Below the pieces are notes generated by a model. That model was given only the letters and a program-made list of their open reading frames with translations. It searched no databases and was not told where the DNA came from. Below, piece after piece: positions 34,801 through 44,203 of a stretch of 64,000 nucleotides of DNA. The translations under genes and the position numbers were made by a program. This DNA is from Mycolicibacterium rhodesiae JS60 (GTDB taxonomy: Bacteria > Actinomycetota > Actinomycetes > Mycobacteriales > Mycobacteriaceae): positions 1 to 64,000 of the forward strand of contig AGIQ01000009.1 in the NCBI GenBank assembly GCA_000230935.2, given 5' to 3'. How positions within the stretch are numbered: the first letter of the stretch is position 1; every line of letters begins with the position of its first letter.

Positions 34801-36090
34801 CGGTTCGGCGATGCGCGAACGCGCGATCTGCTGGGCCAGCTGCTCAGCTTCGAAGCGCTCCAACTGATCAGCGATCGCAAAGAACTGAAACCCGTCCTGG
34901 GCGTCGGCCGCCCAGTTCCCGTCGCGCGGCACGGCGTCAATCACACCGTCCTCGCTGAGCCGCAGCGTGCGCGTGCCCCGCTCGTCCTGGCAGGCGGGCA
35001 CCCCACCGCGAATGTCGAAGAACGTCCAGCCCTGCACCCCCGTTGAGGTCATCACCGAATACCAGCTGCCCGAGGCGACGTCACTGATCACCACGGTGTG
35101 CGGCATCGGGGCTACGGCGTCGCGACTGCCTGCATGGCGCGGAACGAAGGCACCGGCGCGGCGCACGGCATCAGTGAACTGACTGTCCGCGAACTCGCTT
35201 ACCGAGGTATAGACCATGCGCGCCGGTCCAGCGCCGTCAATCTGTCGCGGATTCCCGTTGTGGGGCAACCACTTTACCCACTCCCATTCCGCGACGTCAT
35301 CGGTCACAACGACCAGCTGGAGATGATCCGGGCCGTGGGAAAACACCAGCTGGGCGACGATGGCCCGCATCAGCCCCAGTGTGGCATCACGCTCGCCGGT
35401 GACCCGATAGCCCGGCTCCACCAGCAGGGAAATAAGCGCCGGGGTGCCGTAGGCCACGCTCTGATAGCGCACGAACTCCTGCAGGGCCTTGCCGGTCGCC
35501 GGTTCGAGCTCGACCTCGGTCGGCATGTCATCGGGCTCACTGAACGTGATCGCCCCGCCCTCGGTCAGCGAGGTCATGCCCACGCCCACCCGGGCGACCC
35601 CGAACCAGGTGTCTTTACCGTTGGGGTTGCGTTCCCACATCCGCGGCCCGCCGGCCTGGGCGAGCAGGCTGTCCACCGGCGGGTGATACCACCGGTAATT
35701 CCCGTCGAGCTTGTCGGCGGCATCAGAGACCCGATCACGCATCTCATCCAGGACCAGCAGGAACCTGGCTCGCAGCGCATCGAGCTTTCCGCGGCTCATC
35801 TGCTGATTACCGCCCCCGAACCGGCCGGCGAACAGCATCGCGCCGATACCGAGAATGCTGAACACCGGGAAGATCGCACCCACACCGTTGAACGTGCGGG
35901 CACCCGAGGCGAACGAAACGGCCACCATGCCGCCGACCAGGCCGATGACCAGGATGCCCACCACGATCAGCCACGGCGACTTACCCTCTGGCGGAGGAAC
36001 TTTCAGCGGCGTCAACAGCTTGATCGGCTGCGGCTTGAGGTCGCTGCCCGGCGGCGGTGTGGGCTTGGGCCGGACGAATCCTTGCTTCAC
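31882..36090 (-). CDS. eccC: EccC, FtsK/SpoIIIE-type motor of ESX-P
   Basis: A 1402-aa fused EccCab. Two N-terminal membrane helices (about 38-85) are followed by three FtsK-like ATPase domains. NBD1 has a canonical P-loop GTTGSGKTT near 512. NBD2 has GVRSAGKTTT near 883. NBD3 reads GREDCGRTN near 1180, where the P-loop lysine is replaced by arginine, so it is probably inactive for hydrolysis. It starts at a GTG overlapping the eccB stop (GTGA). It recognises the Y-x3-E signals and drives export. Confidence 0.96.
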   Translation of the reverse strand: MKQGFVRPKPTPPPGSDLKPQPIKLLTPLKVPPPEGKSPWLIVVGILVIGLVGGMVAVSFASGARTFNGVGAIFPVFSILGIGAMLFAGRFGGGNQQMSRGKLDALRARFLLVLDEMRDRVSDAADKLDGNYRWYHPPVDSLLAQAGGPRMWERNPNGKDTWFGVARVGVGMTSLTEGGAITFSEPDDMPTEVELEPATGKALQEFVRYQSVAYGTPALISLLVEPGYRVTGERDATLGLMRAIVAQLVFSHGPDHLQLVVVTDDVAEWEWVKWLPHNGNPRQIDGAGPARMVYTSVSEFADSQFTDAVRRAGAFVPRHAGSRDAVAPMPHTVVISDVASGSWYSVMTSTGVQGWTFFDIRGGVPACQDERGTRTLRLSEDGVIDAVPRDGNWAADAQDGFQFFAIADQLERFEAEQLAQQIARSRIAEPYEDIGDDLSDFKRPRDILSYYGINDPAAIDFDALWGPHRDINAPENLRVPFGTRADNGELVFVDMKDMNQGGDGPHGVMSGTTGSGKTTAIRTVILALIVGHPPENLQMILADCKGGAGVKPFEGTPHVPHIITDLEDDQVLMDRFITAMWGEIARRKQVCNSVGADDAYEYNQIRDERAARGEYLEPLPRLLVVLDEFKEAFRIKPDLPEVLDQIGRQGRSLWVHQLLASQDIDARAEKLLENVGYRLVLRQNTSASASAAGVPQAVNLPREVGVGYMRTGSADELTRFRAESLWRDYRRPGADNDDVIEATSSSEKYLEPQLFTTSWVPLPEHLSEHTPVEISVAPVSVEDQDDQDDALRKPKVGPVILDQLRSYNFKPQVLWQPPLDVPHTIDQIVNMHLGRRWDENYAATPDLVFPIGIVDRPYKQDQHPLLVNTTSDGANQLVVGVRSAGKTTTLQTLICAAAMTHSPEQVQFYCLALSSRALDTVAGLPHVGGVAGALDEDGIRRTISEMLELLERRQRSFPACGISSMQDLRDRKFRGVPGAVPDDPFGDVYLVVDNYAALTAEASTIRNKDLLSAQIQKLVGEGSSFGIHVIISVGRDIDLPPRMRGAWPQRVELKLQGPEDAKLLRGKLTDAVPSGKPGRGMVAQNYVRLGAEEEGLHTLIARPALRGTPDTEFRSDSVVEAVRRAADKYRPAPRVRQLPMNVTLAELHTRAQREQHAGMAWAINERDELVGLEKDSPFLIITGREDCGRTNALSAIMREIARVYAPGASAAVPDPRDTRPPAQVWLVNPRRELLRVLGKDYLERFTYRNDEIGPWATQLNGILTARLPESGLDVDASLERRWSGPEIFLIIDDADRLPFGFDAPLRELVPSANAAADVGLRIIYARRFGGWAGSDRADPLLGAMKQANAPLLVMDSDGEEGFVRGRWKGHPMPVGRGFLMSTGESGLYVQIGHDTSPEAGAN

Positions 36091-37634
36091 CTGGGTTGCT
36101 CCAATGCTCCAGGGCTGCGATCGAGCGGCAGCGTGTTGTGACGCACCAAGGCATCAGCCTTCGCCAGCGTCGGGCCGGCAACGAACAAACGCAGCACCGA
36201 CCACGGCGCCGGTTTCGGCTCAGTGTTCAAACCCAGCGCAGTCAGCGTCTCTTGATCCCGTTGCACGCCGAACCGCACCCCTGACTCCGAGAGCCACCAC
36301 GCGGACTCCTTCGTCGACGCGGTGGGCCCATTGCCGGTGCTCACCACGTAATTGGCATAGTCCGGTCCGAAAAAGATCTGATCGGCGACCTGGCCACCGG
36401 TCGTCTCCGACGGCACCAATTTGACAATGTCGCCACTACGGTCGGCTGGCACGGGAATGGTCGCACCCGACACCACCGAGGTGGTGGTGCGGTTCTCCCC
36501 CGCACCCTTCTCCCACCACCAGCACGTCGCCGGATTGGCCTGCGTATCCACCACTTTCAGTGGCTCGTCCGGATAGATCGAGGTGTCAATGATGTTGACC
36601 GACGGCAGCTGCGACAACACCGAACCGGCGATTACCGGAACTGCGCCCGTGGGGTTGCCGCCGGCGTTCTGCAGGATCTGCGCCACGATCGGGGAGATGG
36701 TCTGCATCCCCGACTGCAGGACCACCGAATACGTCGTGTTCCCCTCGACCTGAGGTGTCGACACGACAGTGCCCACCGGACCCGGAGCACCAGGGAACGG
36801 AGCAGGATTGCCCAGTCCTGGGATCACCGGCACGGTCAGTGGCGGGGCCACCGGAATCGCGTTGAGCAAGGCCTGACTCATCGGCCGGGCCGCCGCCAGG
36901 TCCTCGGCGCTGACCCCGAGCGCCAAAAGCACCGGCCGCTGGCCGGCGTCCACCAGCGAGCGGCGGCCATCGCGGATCAACCACACATCGGTGCCGAAGC
37001 GCAGCAAGACACCATCGGACTTGTCGAGCACCTTGCGACGGTCCGACAGATCAGGTCGGCCGTCGATCACTGTCACGGTGACCGGCTCGGGTGCCCCCGC
37101 GCCGAACGCCTTGGTCACCGCGTCACAGACCAGCCACGACGATCCCGCGGGGGCGGTCGCGTTCATGACGTTCGGCGCCCCCGGAATGCCGACCATCACC
37201 CCGCGAGGCCGGGAATCGATCTCGCTGCGGCGCACCCGAACCGGGTTCTCGGCCTGCCCGGCGATCAACCGGGCCGAGGTCAGATTCAGCGCCGGGTAGA
37301 GCACGTTGCCGACGTTGACGTAGAGCGCCCCGCTGTCCTGGTCAGCAATGATCTTGGACCCGCCCACCGAGCCCGCCGGCCGGATGAACGACCAGAACAG
37401 CGCGCCCACACAGATCACGACGACGATCGACATCCCCGCCAGGACGGCCATCCATTCCCGCCGCCCCGGCTCTGCTTCCATGCGCACCTGGCCCCGTGTC
37501 ATCCCCAGAGCGGCACGACGCGCCATGAACTGGTGGGCGGTGACCTGGACCCGCGTCGCGTAGCCCAGGCCTCGGCCCAGGCGCCGGCGGGCGACCTCTT
37601 TGTCCTCGACGGCGCTGCCTCGTTCGCCTGCCAT
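36087..37634 (-). CDS. eccB: EccB, ESX-P membrane/periplasmic subunit
   Basis: A 515-aa protein and the first gene of the ESX locus, with GGCGGAG before the ATG. The cytoplasmic N terminus (TRVQVTAHQFMARRAALG is the EccB signature) is followed by one membrane helix at about 64-84 and a periplasmic repeat domain containing two cysteines (WLVCDAV and ATCWWWE) that could form the conserved disulfide. EccB forms the periplasmic dimer contacts of the type VII core complex. Confidence 0.95.
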   Translation of the reverse strand: MAGERGSAVEDKEVARRRLGRGLGYATRVQVTAHQFMARRAALGMTRGQVRMEAEPGRREWMAVLAGMSIVVVICVGALFWSFIRPAGSVGGSKIIADQDSGALYVNVGNVLYPALNLTSARLIAGQAENPVRVRRSEIDSRPRGVMVGIPGAPNVMNATAPAGSSWLVCDAVTKAFGAGAPEPVTVTVIDGRPDLSDRRKVLDKSDGVLLRFGTDVWLIRDGRRSLVDAGQRPVLLALGVSAEDLAAARPMSQALLNAIPVAPPLTVPVIPGLGNPAPFPGAPGPVGTVVSTPQVEGNTTYSVVLQSGMQTISPIVAQILQNAGGNPTGAVPVIAGSVLSQLPSVNIIDTSIYPDEPLKVVDTQANPATCWWWEKGAGENRTTTSVVSGATIPVPADRSGDIVKLVPSETTGGQVADQIFFGPDYANYVVSTGNGPTASTKESAWWLSESGVRFGVQRDQETLTALGLNTEPKPAPWSVLRLFVAGPTLAKADALVRHNTLPLDRSPGALEQPR

Positions 37635-38135
37635 TTACTCCGCCCCCGGATTCCCGCGATGTACAGCAGTTCGGTCAACTTCGGTCACCGACTCAACATA
37701 AACCGGCTCCCCATGCCGCTGCGCCGCCCAAAGCCGCACACTTTCAACTCTTCATCTTGCCTGCTCGGAGGGCCACCGCTGTGCGCGAATATTGGCCGTC
37801 CGACAGTCAGGCCCCGCGCCCGACGTCCGGTGACGTGTAGGCCAAAGAGGGCTCTAAATATTGCTTAGCACCGCTATGCCACGCGCGTGTAGGTTCCCAA
37901 CTCCGTTGTCATTCGACCCAGCCGTCGCCTGCTGCGATGCGCTGCGTTCCACATTTTGTCCTAGGGAATCCGTCTCAAGGTGGTGTCATTTTTCGGGCAA
38001 GGATCTGGTGCAGGCCTGCACGGTCGCCGAGCGCCACGTGTTGGTGACCTGCGTTTAGTCGCGGCGTGGCTGGATGGAAAGGGGGAGGCTCCAGGATGCG
38101 GCGGCAACGCACAACGGCGAGATATGGTTCGACCC
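37635..38135. promoter_or_regulatory. 501-base gene-free region upstream of the ESX operon
   Basis: No convincing gene is seen. The region must hold the promoter for eccB on the minus strand. Near it, at 37670-37689, is a nine-out-of-ten direct repeat TTCGGTCAAC-TTCGGTCACC, 36 bases from the eccB start, which could be an operator. The right end contains a TATGGT element for the next gene. Confidence 0.4.
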
Positions 38136-38642
38136 ATGTTCGATCCTTCTGATCCGCCGGAGTGCCTGTGGCTTCCCCGTCCATACTCCGAGGACGAGCA
38201 AGCGGAGGTGTCGCGGGCGGCCGAGGCTAGTAGCGTCGAATTCGTCCCATGGGCCAGTCTTCGGCGACTCGCCGACGGGATGGCAGGTGCCCGGAAGAGT
38301 CGGATCCGGTTGCTGGCCACGGAGGGTGATCCCGCGGACGGGCATCCGCGCTTGGCAGGTTGGGCCGCTGCTGTAGGCGCCAACCACATCCTGACCGGAG
38401 CGATAGTTTCCGCTCCGCCATCAGATATCAAAGACTTGCTCGACGCGCTGAGGATGTACGGGAATAACGGCTGGGCGGACTTTAAGACCAACGTAGGCAC
38501 GATGACGCGTACATATGGCCAGCAACTGGCCGAAGCCGGATGCGGCCCTGACTGGGTTGTCGGCTACTTCATCGGCCAAGGCCTCCGCTGGGACGCCGCG
38601 GCGCGGCTACGCGATTTCCTCGGCAAGAACGTGACCAGGTAA
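38136..38642 (+). CDS. hypothetical protein, 168 aa
   Basis: Two in-frame ATGs exist at 38124 and 38136. I prefer 38136 because TATGGT lies seven bases before it, the spacing of a leaderless mycobacterial promoter, and no Shine-Dalgarno is visible. The product is a soluble alpha/beta-type protein (SRIRLLATEGDPADGHPRLAGW; C-terminal helices GWADFKTNVGTMTRTYGQQL). No family recognised. It opens the accessory island right of the ESX locus. Confidence 0.6.
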   Translation: MFDPSDPPECLWLPRPYSEDEQAEVSRAAEASSVEFVPWASLRRLADGMAGARKSRIRLLATEGDPADGHPRLAGWAAAVGANHILTGAIVSAPPSDIKDLLDALRMYGNNGWADFKTNVGTMTRTYGQQLAEAGCGPDWVVGYFIGQGLRWDAAARLRDFLGKNVTR

Positions 38643-38787
38643 ACCTGACGAGCGCCTCACAGCGTCACCGCATCCAGATGCGGTAGGCCGCGCGGGCCGA
38701 GCAGACCATGTCTGTAGTCGACAGCGATGGATTGCTCCGCCGCTGGGAGGATCGGCTCGCCCACGCCCGGTGTGTACGTTGCAGCAC

Positions 38788-39738
38788 ATGACTTCGAAGG
38801 CGAGTAACCGCAGGCGCGGGGTGCCCGCCGCCGGATACGTGAACCTGTCGGAGATCATCCTTCGGTTCACTGACGCGGTGGAGTCACTGCTCGCCGTTGA
38901 CTTCGAGTTTCCCTTCTCGGTCGGCAGCGAGGGCCTGCGCGATTGCGCGGCCGATGAACTGCACCGCGGCACGCTGACCACACATGCTCTGACCCGTATG
39001 GCGACGATGCAGCTCTACGCGGTCGCCGCGCAGTGCGACCTCCATCGCGGGATGGCCGCAGCTTTAACGGCGGACAAGGTCTTCTTTTCTCCGTACCCGT
39101 TGGCCCGGACGTGTGTAGTGACTGCCGCGAAGGCATGGTTCATCATCAGCGCGCCCACCCGAGTGGATCGCCTGCAGCACTACCTGAACGAAGAGCTAGG
39201 GGCCCTTTACGGCGCTCCCTGGGAATTCACCGATCCGGATTCGACTGCTGACATCACCGCGAAAACGGACGACCTTGCCGCGGTCGGAGCGACGGCAGGC
39301 CTCCGGCTCGTACCGAAGAAAAAGACGGCGTGGAATTCGCAGGCGCCTCACCTCGTCCGAGCCGACCAGGAAGACGGTGCGAAGCCGCCATCAGAATCCC
39401 GCATCGTGCGCGATGTGTTCGAGGCGTCCGGTCTCGGAGCCGATCAGGTCGACAAGCCGTACAAGTTGCTCTCGGCGGCAACGCACGGGCGGTTCATCCA
39501 ATCTGGTGTGTCCGAGTCCATCCCGACCGGGCTGTCCAGGTTCGACGGGCCGAAACGAGGGGTGCACTCGTCGCCTGGAACAACGGCTAAGGTCACGGTG
39601 CTTGCCGCGATCGCGACGCGGACCCATCTCCGGGCGTTGGCGCGGTATACGGATGTCGCGCAAGAGCAGATACAGGACCACCTTGGAGCCCCCTTCAGGG
39701 AGTGGTGCGCGGCCGGCGGAGTTGAGGTGCCCGCCTAA
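38788..39738 (+). CDS. unknown protein, paralogue of the product at 41112-42056
   Basis: Start chosen at ATG 38788, preceded by TACGTT seven bases upstream (leaderless pattern), giving 316 residues. The protein is mainly helical and shares a clear pattern with the second copy: F-x4-ESLL, P-F-x2-GSE-x-LRDCAA, PLARTC-x4-AKAW, RYLNEEL-x-ALYG, and LLSAATHGRF-x-Q. The two flank an AlbA/Schlafen-type gene. No known fold is recognised; the conserved H, R and C residues could be structural or catalytic. Confidence 0.72.
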   Translation: MTSKASNRRRGVPAAGYVNLSEIILRFTDAVESLLAVDFEFPFSVGSEGLRDCAADELHRGTLTTHALTRMATMQLYAVAAQCDLHRGMAAALTADKVFFSPYPLARTCVVTAAKAWFIISAPTRVDRLQHYLNEELGALYGAPWEFTDPDSTADITAKTDDLAAVGATAGLRLVPKKKTAWNSQAPHLVRADQEDGAKPPSESRIVRDVFEASGLGADQVDKPYKLLSAATHGRFIQSGVSESIPTGLSRFDGPKRGVHSSPGTTAKVTVLAAIATRTHLRALARYTDVAQEQIQDHLGAPFREWCAAGGVEVPA

Positions 39739-39798
39739 CTCGCTCAGAAGGTGACATGGCAACCCAGAATCGTCGGTCCTTCTGCTTAGTCTTGTGCG

Positions 39799-41049
39799 AT
39801 GGCCTTCACACCACTGCACCGAATTCTGGGGCGACAACCCAGCCCCCTGACCGATGAGATCCTCTCCGCCGCAGTCCAAGCGGGAGCCGCCGAGACCGAC
39901 GACCTCGACTGGAAGAAGGAGCTTCCGCCCGCGAAGGGACTCCCCCAGACCGATTTCCCCAAAGACGTTGCTGCAATGGCAAATAGCGGCGGCGGCATGA
40001 TTGTGTACGGTGTCGATGAACTGCAGAAGGCCGCAACCGGACGCCTCGATACCGGCGAACTCACAGAGGTACACGAGCGCACCCTCCACAGCGCCGCCAT
40101 CACCGCGATCACACCACCGGTCTTCGGACTGGAGATCCATCGCCTCGGCACCGGCACCCGCGCAGTCGCCGTCGTTGTACCGGCGAGCCCGGACGGTCCC
40201 CACCTGATCTACAAAGGGGAGTACTTCGGCGCCCCGATCCGGAACAACGCCGATACCGTGTGGATGAAGGAGCGAGAGATCGCGGCGATGTACCGGGCAA
40301 GATTCGACGAGCAGCGCAGGTCCAACGAGGCGATCGACGCACTCTACGCCGAGGCCGCAACCGGTCGGGACACAACAAATCGGGCATGGCTGATCGCCGT
40401 CGCGCACCCGCGCATCCCGGGGGCGCTCGTACGCCCCCCGCGGGACGAAGCGCAGGCCATATTCAAACAGGCTGAATCGATCACCCTCAGCTACGCGAAT
40501 CGCAACGCAGTGCACCCGCTGGAGAACATCGACCGCTTCAACCCGAGGCCCGGCCTGCGACGCTGGGTCGCGCTAAACACGGCCAGCGGTGAGGGCTCGC
40601 AGTGGCGGGAAGCGTGGGCCAGCGTGCACCATGATGGGTCGGTCACTCTGGCGTGTGCTGTTGGCGGACACAGGAAAAGCGACGGTGGGAACTTCGAGGG
40701 CCAGGAGGTCGAGAGTCGTGCGATCGAGGCGGCGGTCGCGGATTTCTCCGCACTCGTCCGTGCGACCGCGGCGGCTCGGCACCATGGCGAGTACGACGTG
40801 TGCATCGGTGTCGAGTGGGCCGGCGAGCGGCCCCTCACCGTGCTAACGGTCGATGGCCACGGCTACACCTTCAACGGGGTGTCGACGCCGCTGTCCAGCT
40901 ACACGCCGGTGAGGTCGACGATCAACGCCGTGGCGACCGACGAGGAGTATCACCGGCAGGTGTACGAGTTAGCGCAGGATTGCGTGAACCAGGGCGGGAT
41001 CACCTACCTGCACGTGATATCTGAACCGGCAGACGAACCTGAGGAGTGA
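39799..41049 (+). CDS. AlbA/Schlafen-type (AlbA_2) domain protein
   Basis: A 416-aa protein whose N-terminal ~150 residues fit the AlbA_2 or divergent AAA_4 domain: ETDDLDWKKELP near 33-44 and KDVAAMANSGGGMIVYGV near 55-72. Such proteins bind nucleic acid; Schlafen relatives cut tRNA, and bacterial ones often act as regulators or in defence. The C-terminal half is unassigned. TAGTCT lies six bases before the ATG with no ribosome binding site, suggesting a leaderless mRNA. It sits between two paralogous unknown genes. Confidence 0.78.
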   Translation: MAFTPLHRILGRQPSPLTDEILSAAVQAGAAETDDLDWKKELPPAKGLPQTDFPKDVAAMANSGGGMIVYGVDELQKAATGRLDTGELTEVHERTLHSAAITAITPPVFGLEIHRLGTGTRAVAVVVPASPDGPHLIYKGEYFGAPIRNNADTVWMKEREIAAMYRARFDEQRRSNEAIDALYAEAATGRDTTNRAWLIAVAHPRIPGALVRPPRDEAQAIFKQAESITLSYANRNAVHPLENIDRFNPRPGLRRWVALNTASGEGSQWREAWASVHHDGSVTLACAVGGHRKSDGGNFEGQEVESRAIEAAVADFSALVRATAAARHHGEYDVCIGVEWAGERPLTVLTVDGHGYTFNGVSTPLSSYTPVRSTINAVATDEEYHRQVYELAQDCVNQGGITYLHVISEPADEPEE

Positions 41050-41056
41050 TAAGTCC

Positions 41057-41110
41057 ATGGACCCCTCGACCCTGAAAAAGCTGACCAGTACCGCGAAGTC
41101 AGGCTCGTGA
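41057..41110 (+). CDS. 17-codon micro-ORF before the second paralogue
   Basis: GGAG (41043-41046) precedes an ATG at 41057; the frame encodes 17 residues (MDPSTLKKLTSTAKSGS) and stops with TGA one base before the GTG of the next gene. It may couple translation of the AlbA-type gene to the paralogue. It is too short for coding statistics to help. Confidence 0.35.
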   Translation: MDPSTLKKLTSTAKSGS

Positions 41111-41111
41111 G

Positions 41112-42056
41112 GTGACGACTCCGCCATCGGCGAGTGTTCACCCGACCCCGCCCGAATTCGACGAGTTCGCCGACGTGGTGATGCGCTTTGTTACCGCCGC
41201 TGAGAGCCTCCTCAAGGGAGAGCTGTCTCACCCCTTCAATATTGGTAGTGAGGCTCTGCGTGACTGCGCCGCCAGTGGCGAGCACCGGGGGACCCAGTCC
41301 AAGCAGACCCTGCTGACCCTCGCGACGCAGCAGGTGGCCGTTGGCCTCGAACAGTGTGATCTTCTCCGTGGAATCGCGGCCGTTGTGTGCGCCGATCAGG
41401 TTGTGTTCGCACCGTTTCCGTTGGCGCGCACGTGCGCGGTCATCGCGGCAAAGGCGTGGTATGTCCTCATCGCTGGATCTCGGGAAGAGCGGCTGCGGCG
41501 CTACCTGAACGAAGAACTGGCGGCGCTCTACGGCATCCCGGTGCCGTGGGAGAAAGAGCAAGCGGTCGGCGAGGTCGACGATCGCACTGACGACTACCTC
41601 GCGGTCGGTGCCACAGCGGGGCTTTCTTCACGCCGCCGAAAGAACCCGCGGTCGTGGGACGCCCCATTCCTCGTAATCGCGGACCAGGAGACGTCGCAGG
41701 CGCCGCCGTCGGAGACGCAACTGGTGAAGGATCTCTACTCAGCGATCCTCCAAGAGGACGATCTGGCGGGACTGCCGTACGCGCTGCTGTCAGCCGCGAC
41801 GCATGGCCGATTTCGCCAGGCCGGGGTCGCCGGGTACGCCTCCGTTGGCCCCTCGGTGGGAGGTGTGTCAGCGGCGGCTATGCAAGTGACGCTTGAGGTT
41901 ACAGCACAGTCGACCATGTACGCGGCGTTCGCTACTCGGGCCTACCTGTGTGCCCTCGCCCAGTACGCCGGCGTAGCGGAAGCGGTGGTGCTGCAGCGAT
42001 TGCAGGAGCCGGTTGCGGAGTGGCTGGCTACCTCCCAGCGCTGGGCGGTCTCCTGA
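41112..42056 (+). CDS. unknown protein, paralogue of the product at 38788-39738
   Basis: A 314-aa protein starting at GTG 41112. It shares the blocks ESLL, GSEALRDCAA, LARTCAVIAAKAW, RYLNEELAALYG and LLSAATHGRF with the upstream paralogue, at similar spacing. Divergence is large, so duplication is old or the two were acquired as a functional pair around the AlbA-type gene. Function unknown; the arrangement suggests a three-gene cassette. Confidence 0.72.
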   Translation: MTTPPSASVHPTPPEFDEFADVVMRFVTAAESLLKGELSHPFNIGSEALRDCAASGEHRGTQSKQTLLTLATQQVAVGLEQCDLLRGIAAVVCADQVVFAPFPLARTCAVIAAKAWYVLIAGSREERLRRYLNEELAALYGIPVPWEKEQAVGEVDDRTDDYLAVGATAGLSSRRRKNPRSWDAPFLVIADQETSQAPPSETQLVKDLYSAILQEDDLAGLPYALLSAATHGRFRQAGVAGYASVGPSVGGVSAAAMQVTLEVTAQSTMYAAFATRAYLCALAQYAGVAEAVVLQRLQEPVAEWLATSQRWAVS

Positions 42057-42980
42057 GCGCACAACCAATCAATGACCAAACGTTGCACTGGGCTTTTACG
42101 TTGCTGTGCAGCGCATTTGAATCGCAGATGTCCCATTGGGCTGTGCCGTACGCTACCGACCAACTCGCCGTGTCTATCCGGCCCCCAACTTCAGGTCTCG
42201 AACCGCTCGGGCGACGCCTCCGCCTGCATTCACCGGAGTCGGTGGTTACCAACGCAGTTCGTAATGCCAGTCGATACCCTCGGCGCCGAGGCGGTTTCCG
42301 ACGACGTTGCCGCCGTCATCTCGTTCGGCTACTCGAACGCGATGCCAATGAGCGATCCGGATGTGGGGCGGGAGTCTCCAACCAGCGATGTCTACATCGC
42401 CGGCGCGCTCGCCCGCTTGCCGGCGGTACTGCCGCAGCGATGCTCCGGTTCGCCATCCCAGGTTTCCGATTTCCGCGCGGCTGATTTGCTGCGGCCGAGA
42501 GATCTGTTCCGCGGGCGGCCAATCGATTTCGGGATCGCCCGATGCGGAGTACAACAACTGGGACAACGATAACGGGATGAGTACTGGCAACTCTTCGCCA
42601 TCAGAGTTGCCTGCTTCATGCGCACCTTGAATCTGCGCTGCAACCAAATCGGCGAGCGTCGCGGCTGCTGCAAGATCTCCCCGCAGCGGGAAAGTGACGC
42701 TCTGAAGTTGCCGGGTCGGATCACCCTCTTCCTGGTACACCCACATACATCGGACACCCTGTGCTGCAGGGATATTCGTATAACCCGTAAATACTCCACG
42801 GCCGTCGGCTCCCCGAACCTTCAAATTTCCGATCGTCGATGGCACCCCCGAACCTAACAAGCTGCGGTACTGACTCAACGTGCCGGCCACAACCATTCCG
42901 AGGTAGTGGCACATGCGACGCCCGTCATGCAACGACAAGGGAGTGGAAAGTGGGGTTCCCCCGAGATCGTGGAGGGTTCC

Positions 42981-43937
42981 TTATGCCGCTTGCGGCTTGG
43001 TCTTGGATTCCCTGATCTCGTAGTTGACGGGCGATAACCCGTCGGCGGAGCTGTGCCGGCGTTGGTGATTGTAGAACGTGTAGCACCAGTCGATAACCAC
43101 CGCCTGAGCGTGAACTGTATCATGGAACCGGTTGCGGGACAGCACTTCCCATTCCAGCGAGGAGAAGAACGCCTCCGCGGCGGCATTATCGAAACACGAC
43201 CCGACACGGCCCATCGATTGGCGAATCCCCAACGTCCGGCACAACGTCGTGAAACTGTTGGCGGTATAGGTGCTACCGCGATCGGTGTGGAAAATGAGGC
43301 GCTCGGACTCCTGCTCGCGCCAGATCGCCTGACGGCCACCTCGGGCCGCCACGGCCATCGTGATGGCTGCACACGCCAGCTCGGCATCCGGGTGCAGGCC
43401 CATCGCCGCCCCCAGCAGCCGACGGCTGTAAAGGTCGATCACCGTCGCCAGATACAGCTTCTGACCACACTCGGTCGGGATCTCGGTCATGTCGCCCACC
43501 CATCTACAGTTCGGCTCGGCCGCGCTGAAGTCCCGTTTGACCAGGTCAGGGAACTTCGGTGCCGTCTTGTCCTGGCGGGTCAGCCCGCTGCGCCGCTTGA
43601 TGCGGCGCGCGACCAGTCCCTGGCGGCGCATCGAATCGGCTACCGTCTTCTCCGAGACCTCCCAGCCCAGATCACGCAGGTCAGCCACCAGCCGCGGGGA
43701 CCCATGCAAGCCCCTGGCCTTGCCGAACGCCGCGGTGACCGCCTCGTCGAGTGCGACACGGCGCCGATCGGTGCCGGTGTGCACTCCATCAGCAGATTCG
43801 GCACGGCCGATCCACTTGTAGAACCACGACACACCGACACCCAACAGCAGACACGTGAATGTATGAGGCACACGGTATTTGGTCCTCTGGTCGGCGATGA
43901 AGCGTGCCACGCTCACTTCGTCGCCTCCTTCACCCAC
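42981..43937 (-). CDS. IS3-family transposase OrfB
   Basis: A DDE transposase: catalytic Asp in GDMTEIPT, Asp in HTDRGSTY and Glu in AEAFFSSLEWE are all present, followed by the RRHSSADGLSPVNYE tail typical of rve domains. The frame opens at 43937, but a GTG at 43916 overlapping the orfA stop is the likelier independent start; a fusion by frameshift with OrfA is usual in this family. It appears intact. Confidence 0.92.
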   Translation of the reverse strand: MGEGGDEVSVARFIADQRTKYRVPHTFTCLLLGVGVSWFYKWIGRAESADGVHTGTDRRRVALDEAVTAAFGKARGLHGSPRLVADLRDLGWEVSEKTVADSMRRQGLVARRIKRRSGLTRQDKTAPKFPDLVKRDFSAAEPNCRWVGDMTEIPTECGQKLYLATVIDLYSRRLLGAAMGLHPDAELACAAITMAVAARGGRQAIWREQESERLIFHTDRGSTYTANSFTTLCRTLGIRQSMGRVGSCFDNAAAEAFFSSLEWEVLSRNRFHDTVHAQAVVIDWCYTFYNHQRRHSSADGLSPVNYEIRESKTKPQAA

Positions 43938-44203
43938 AGGACCACGGATCGCTTGAGAACATCGCGCTCCATCCGCAACTCGGCGTTCTCGCTGCGCAAC
44001 CGCTTGAGCTCATCGAGGTCATCGCGAGTCAGCTCGCCGCGCCCCTCGCGGGCCTCCCGTGCACGTGTCACCCAGTTGCCCAGCGTGCCCTCGTGCACCC
44101 CGAGATCACGCGCAACCTGGGCAATTGGTTTACCCGTCTCTTCGACGATCCGGACAGCACCCTCACGGAACTCCCGGTCGTACTTCTTCCGTTTCTCTGG
44201 CAT
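43913..44203 (-). CDS. IS3-family OrfA (HTH)
   Basis: From the ATG at 44203, 96 residues: an HTH_Tnp_1-type domain (KYDREFREGAVRIVEETGKP, VHEGTLGNWV) followed by a leucine-zipper helix (LKRLRSENAELRMERDVLKR). It provides DNA binding for the transposase. Confidence 0.92.
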   Translation of the reverse strand: MPEKRKKYDREFREGAVRIVEETGKPIAQVARDLGVHEGTLGNWVTRAREAREGRGELTRDDLDELKRLRSENAELRMERDVLKRSVVLWVKEATK

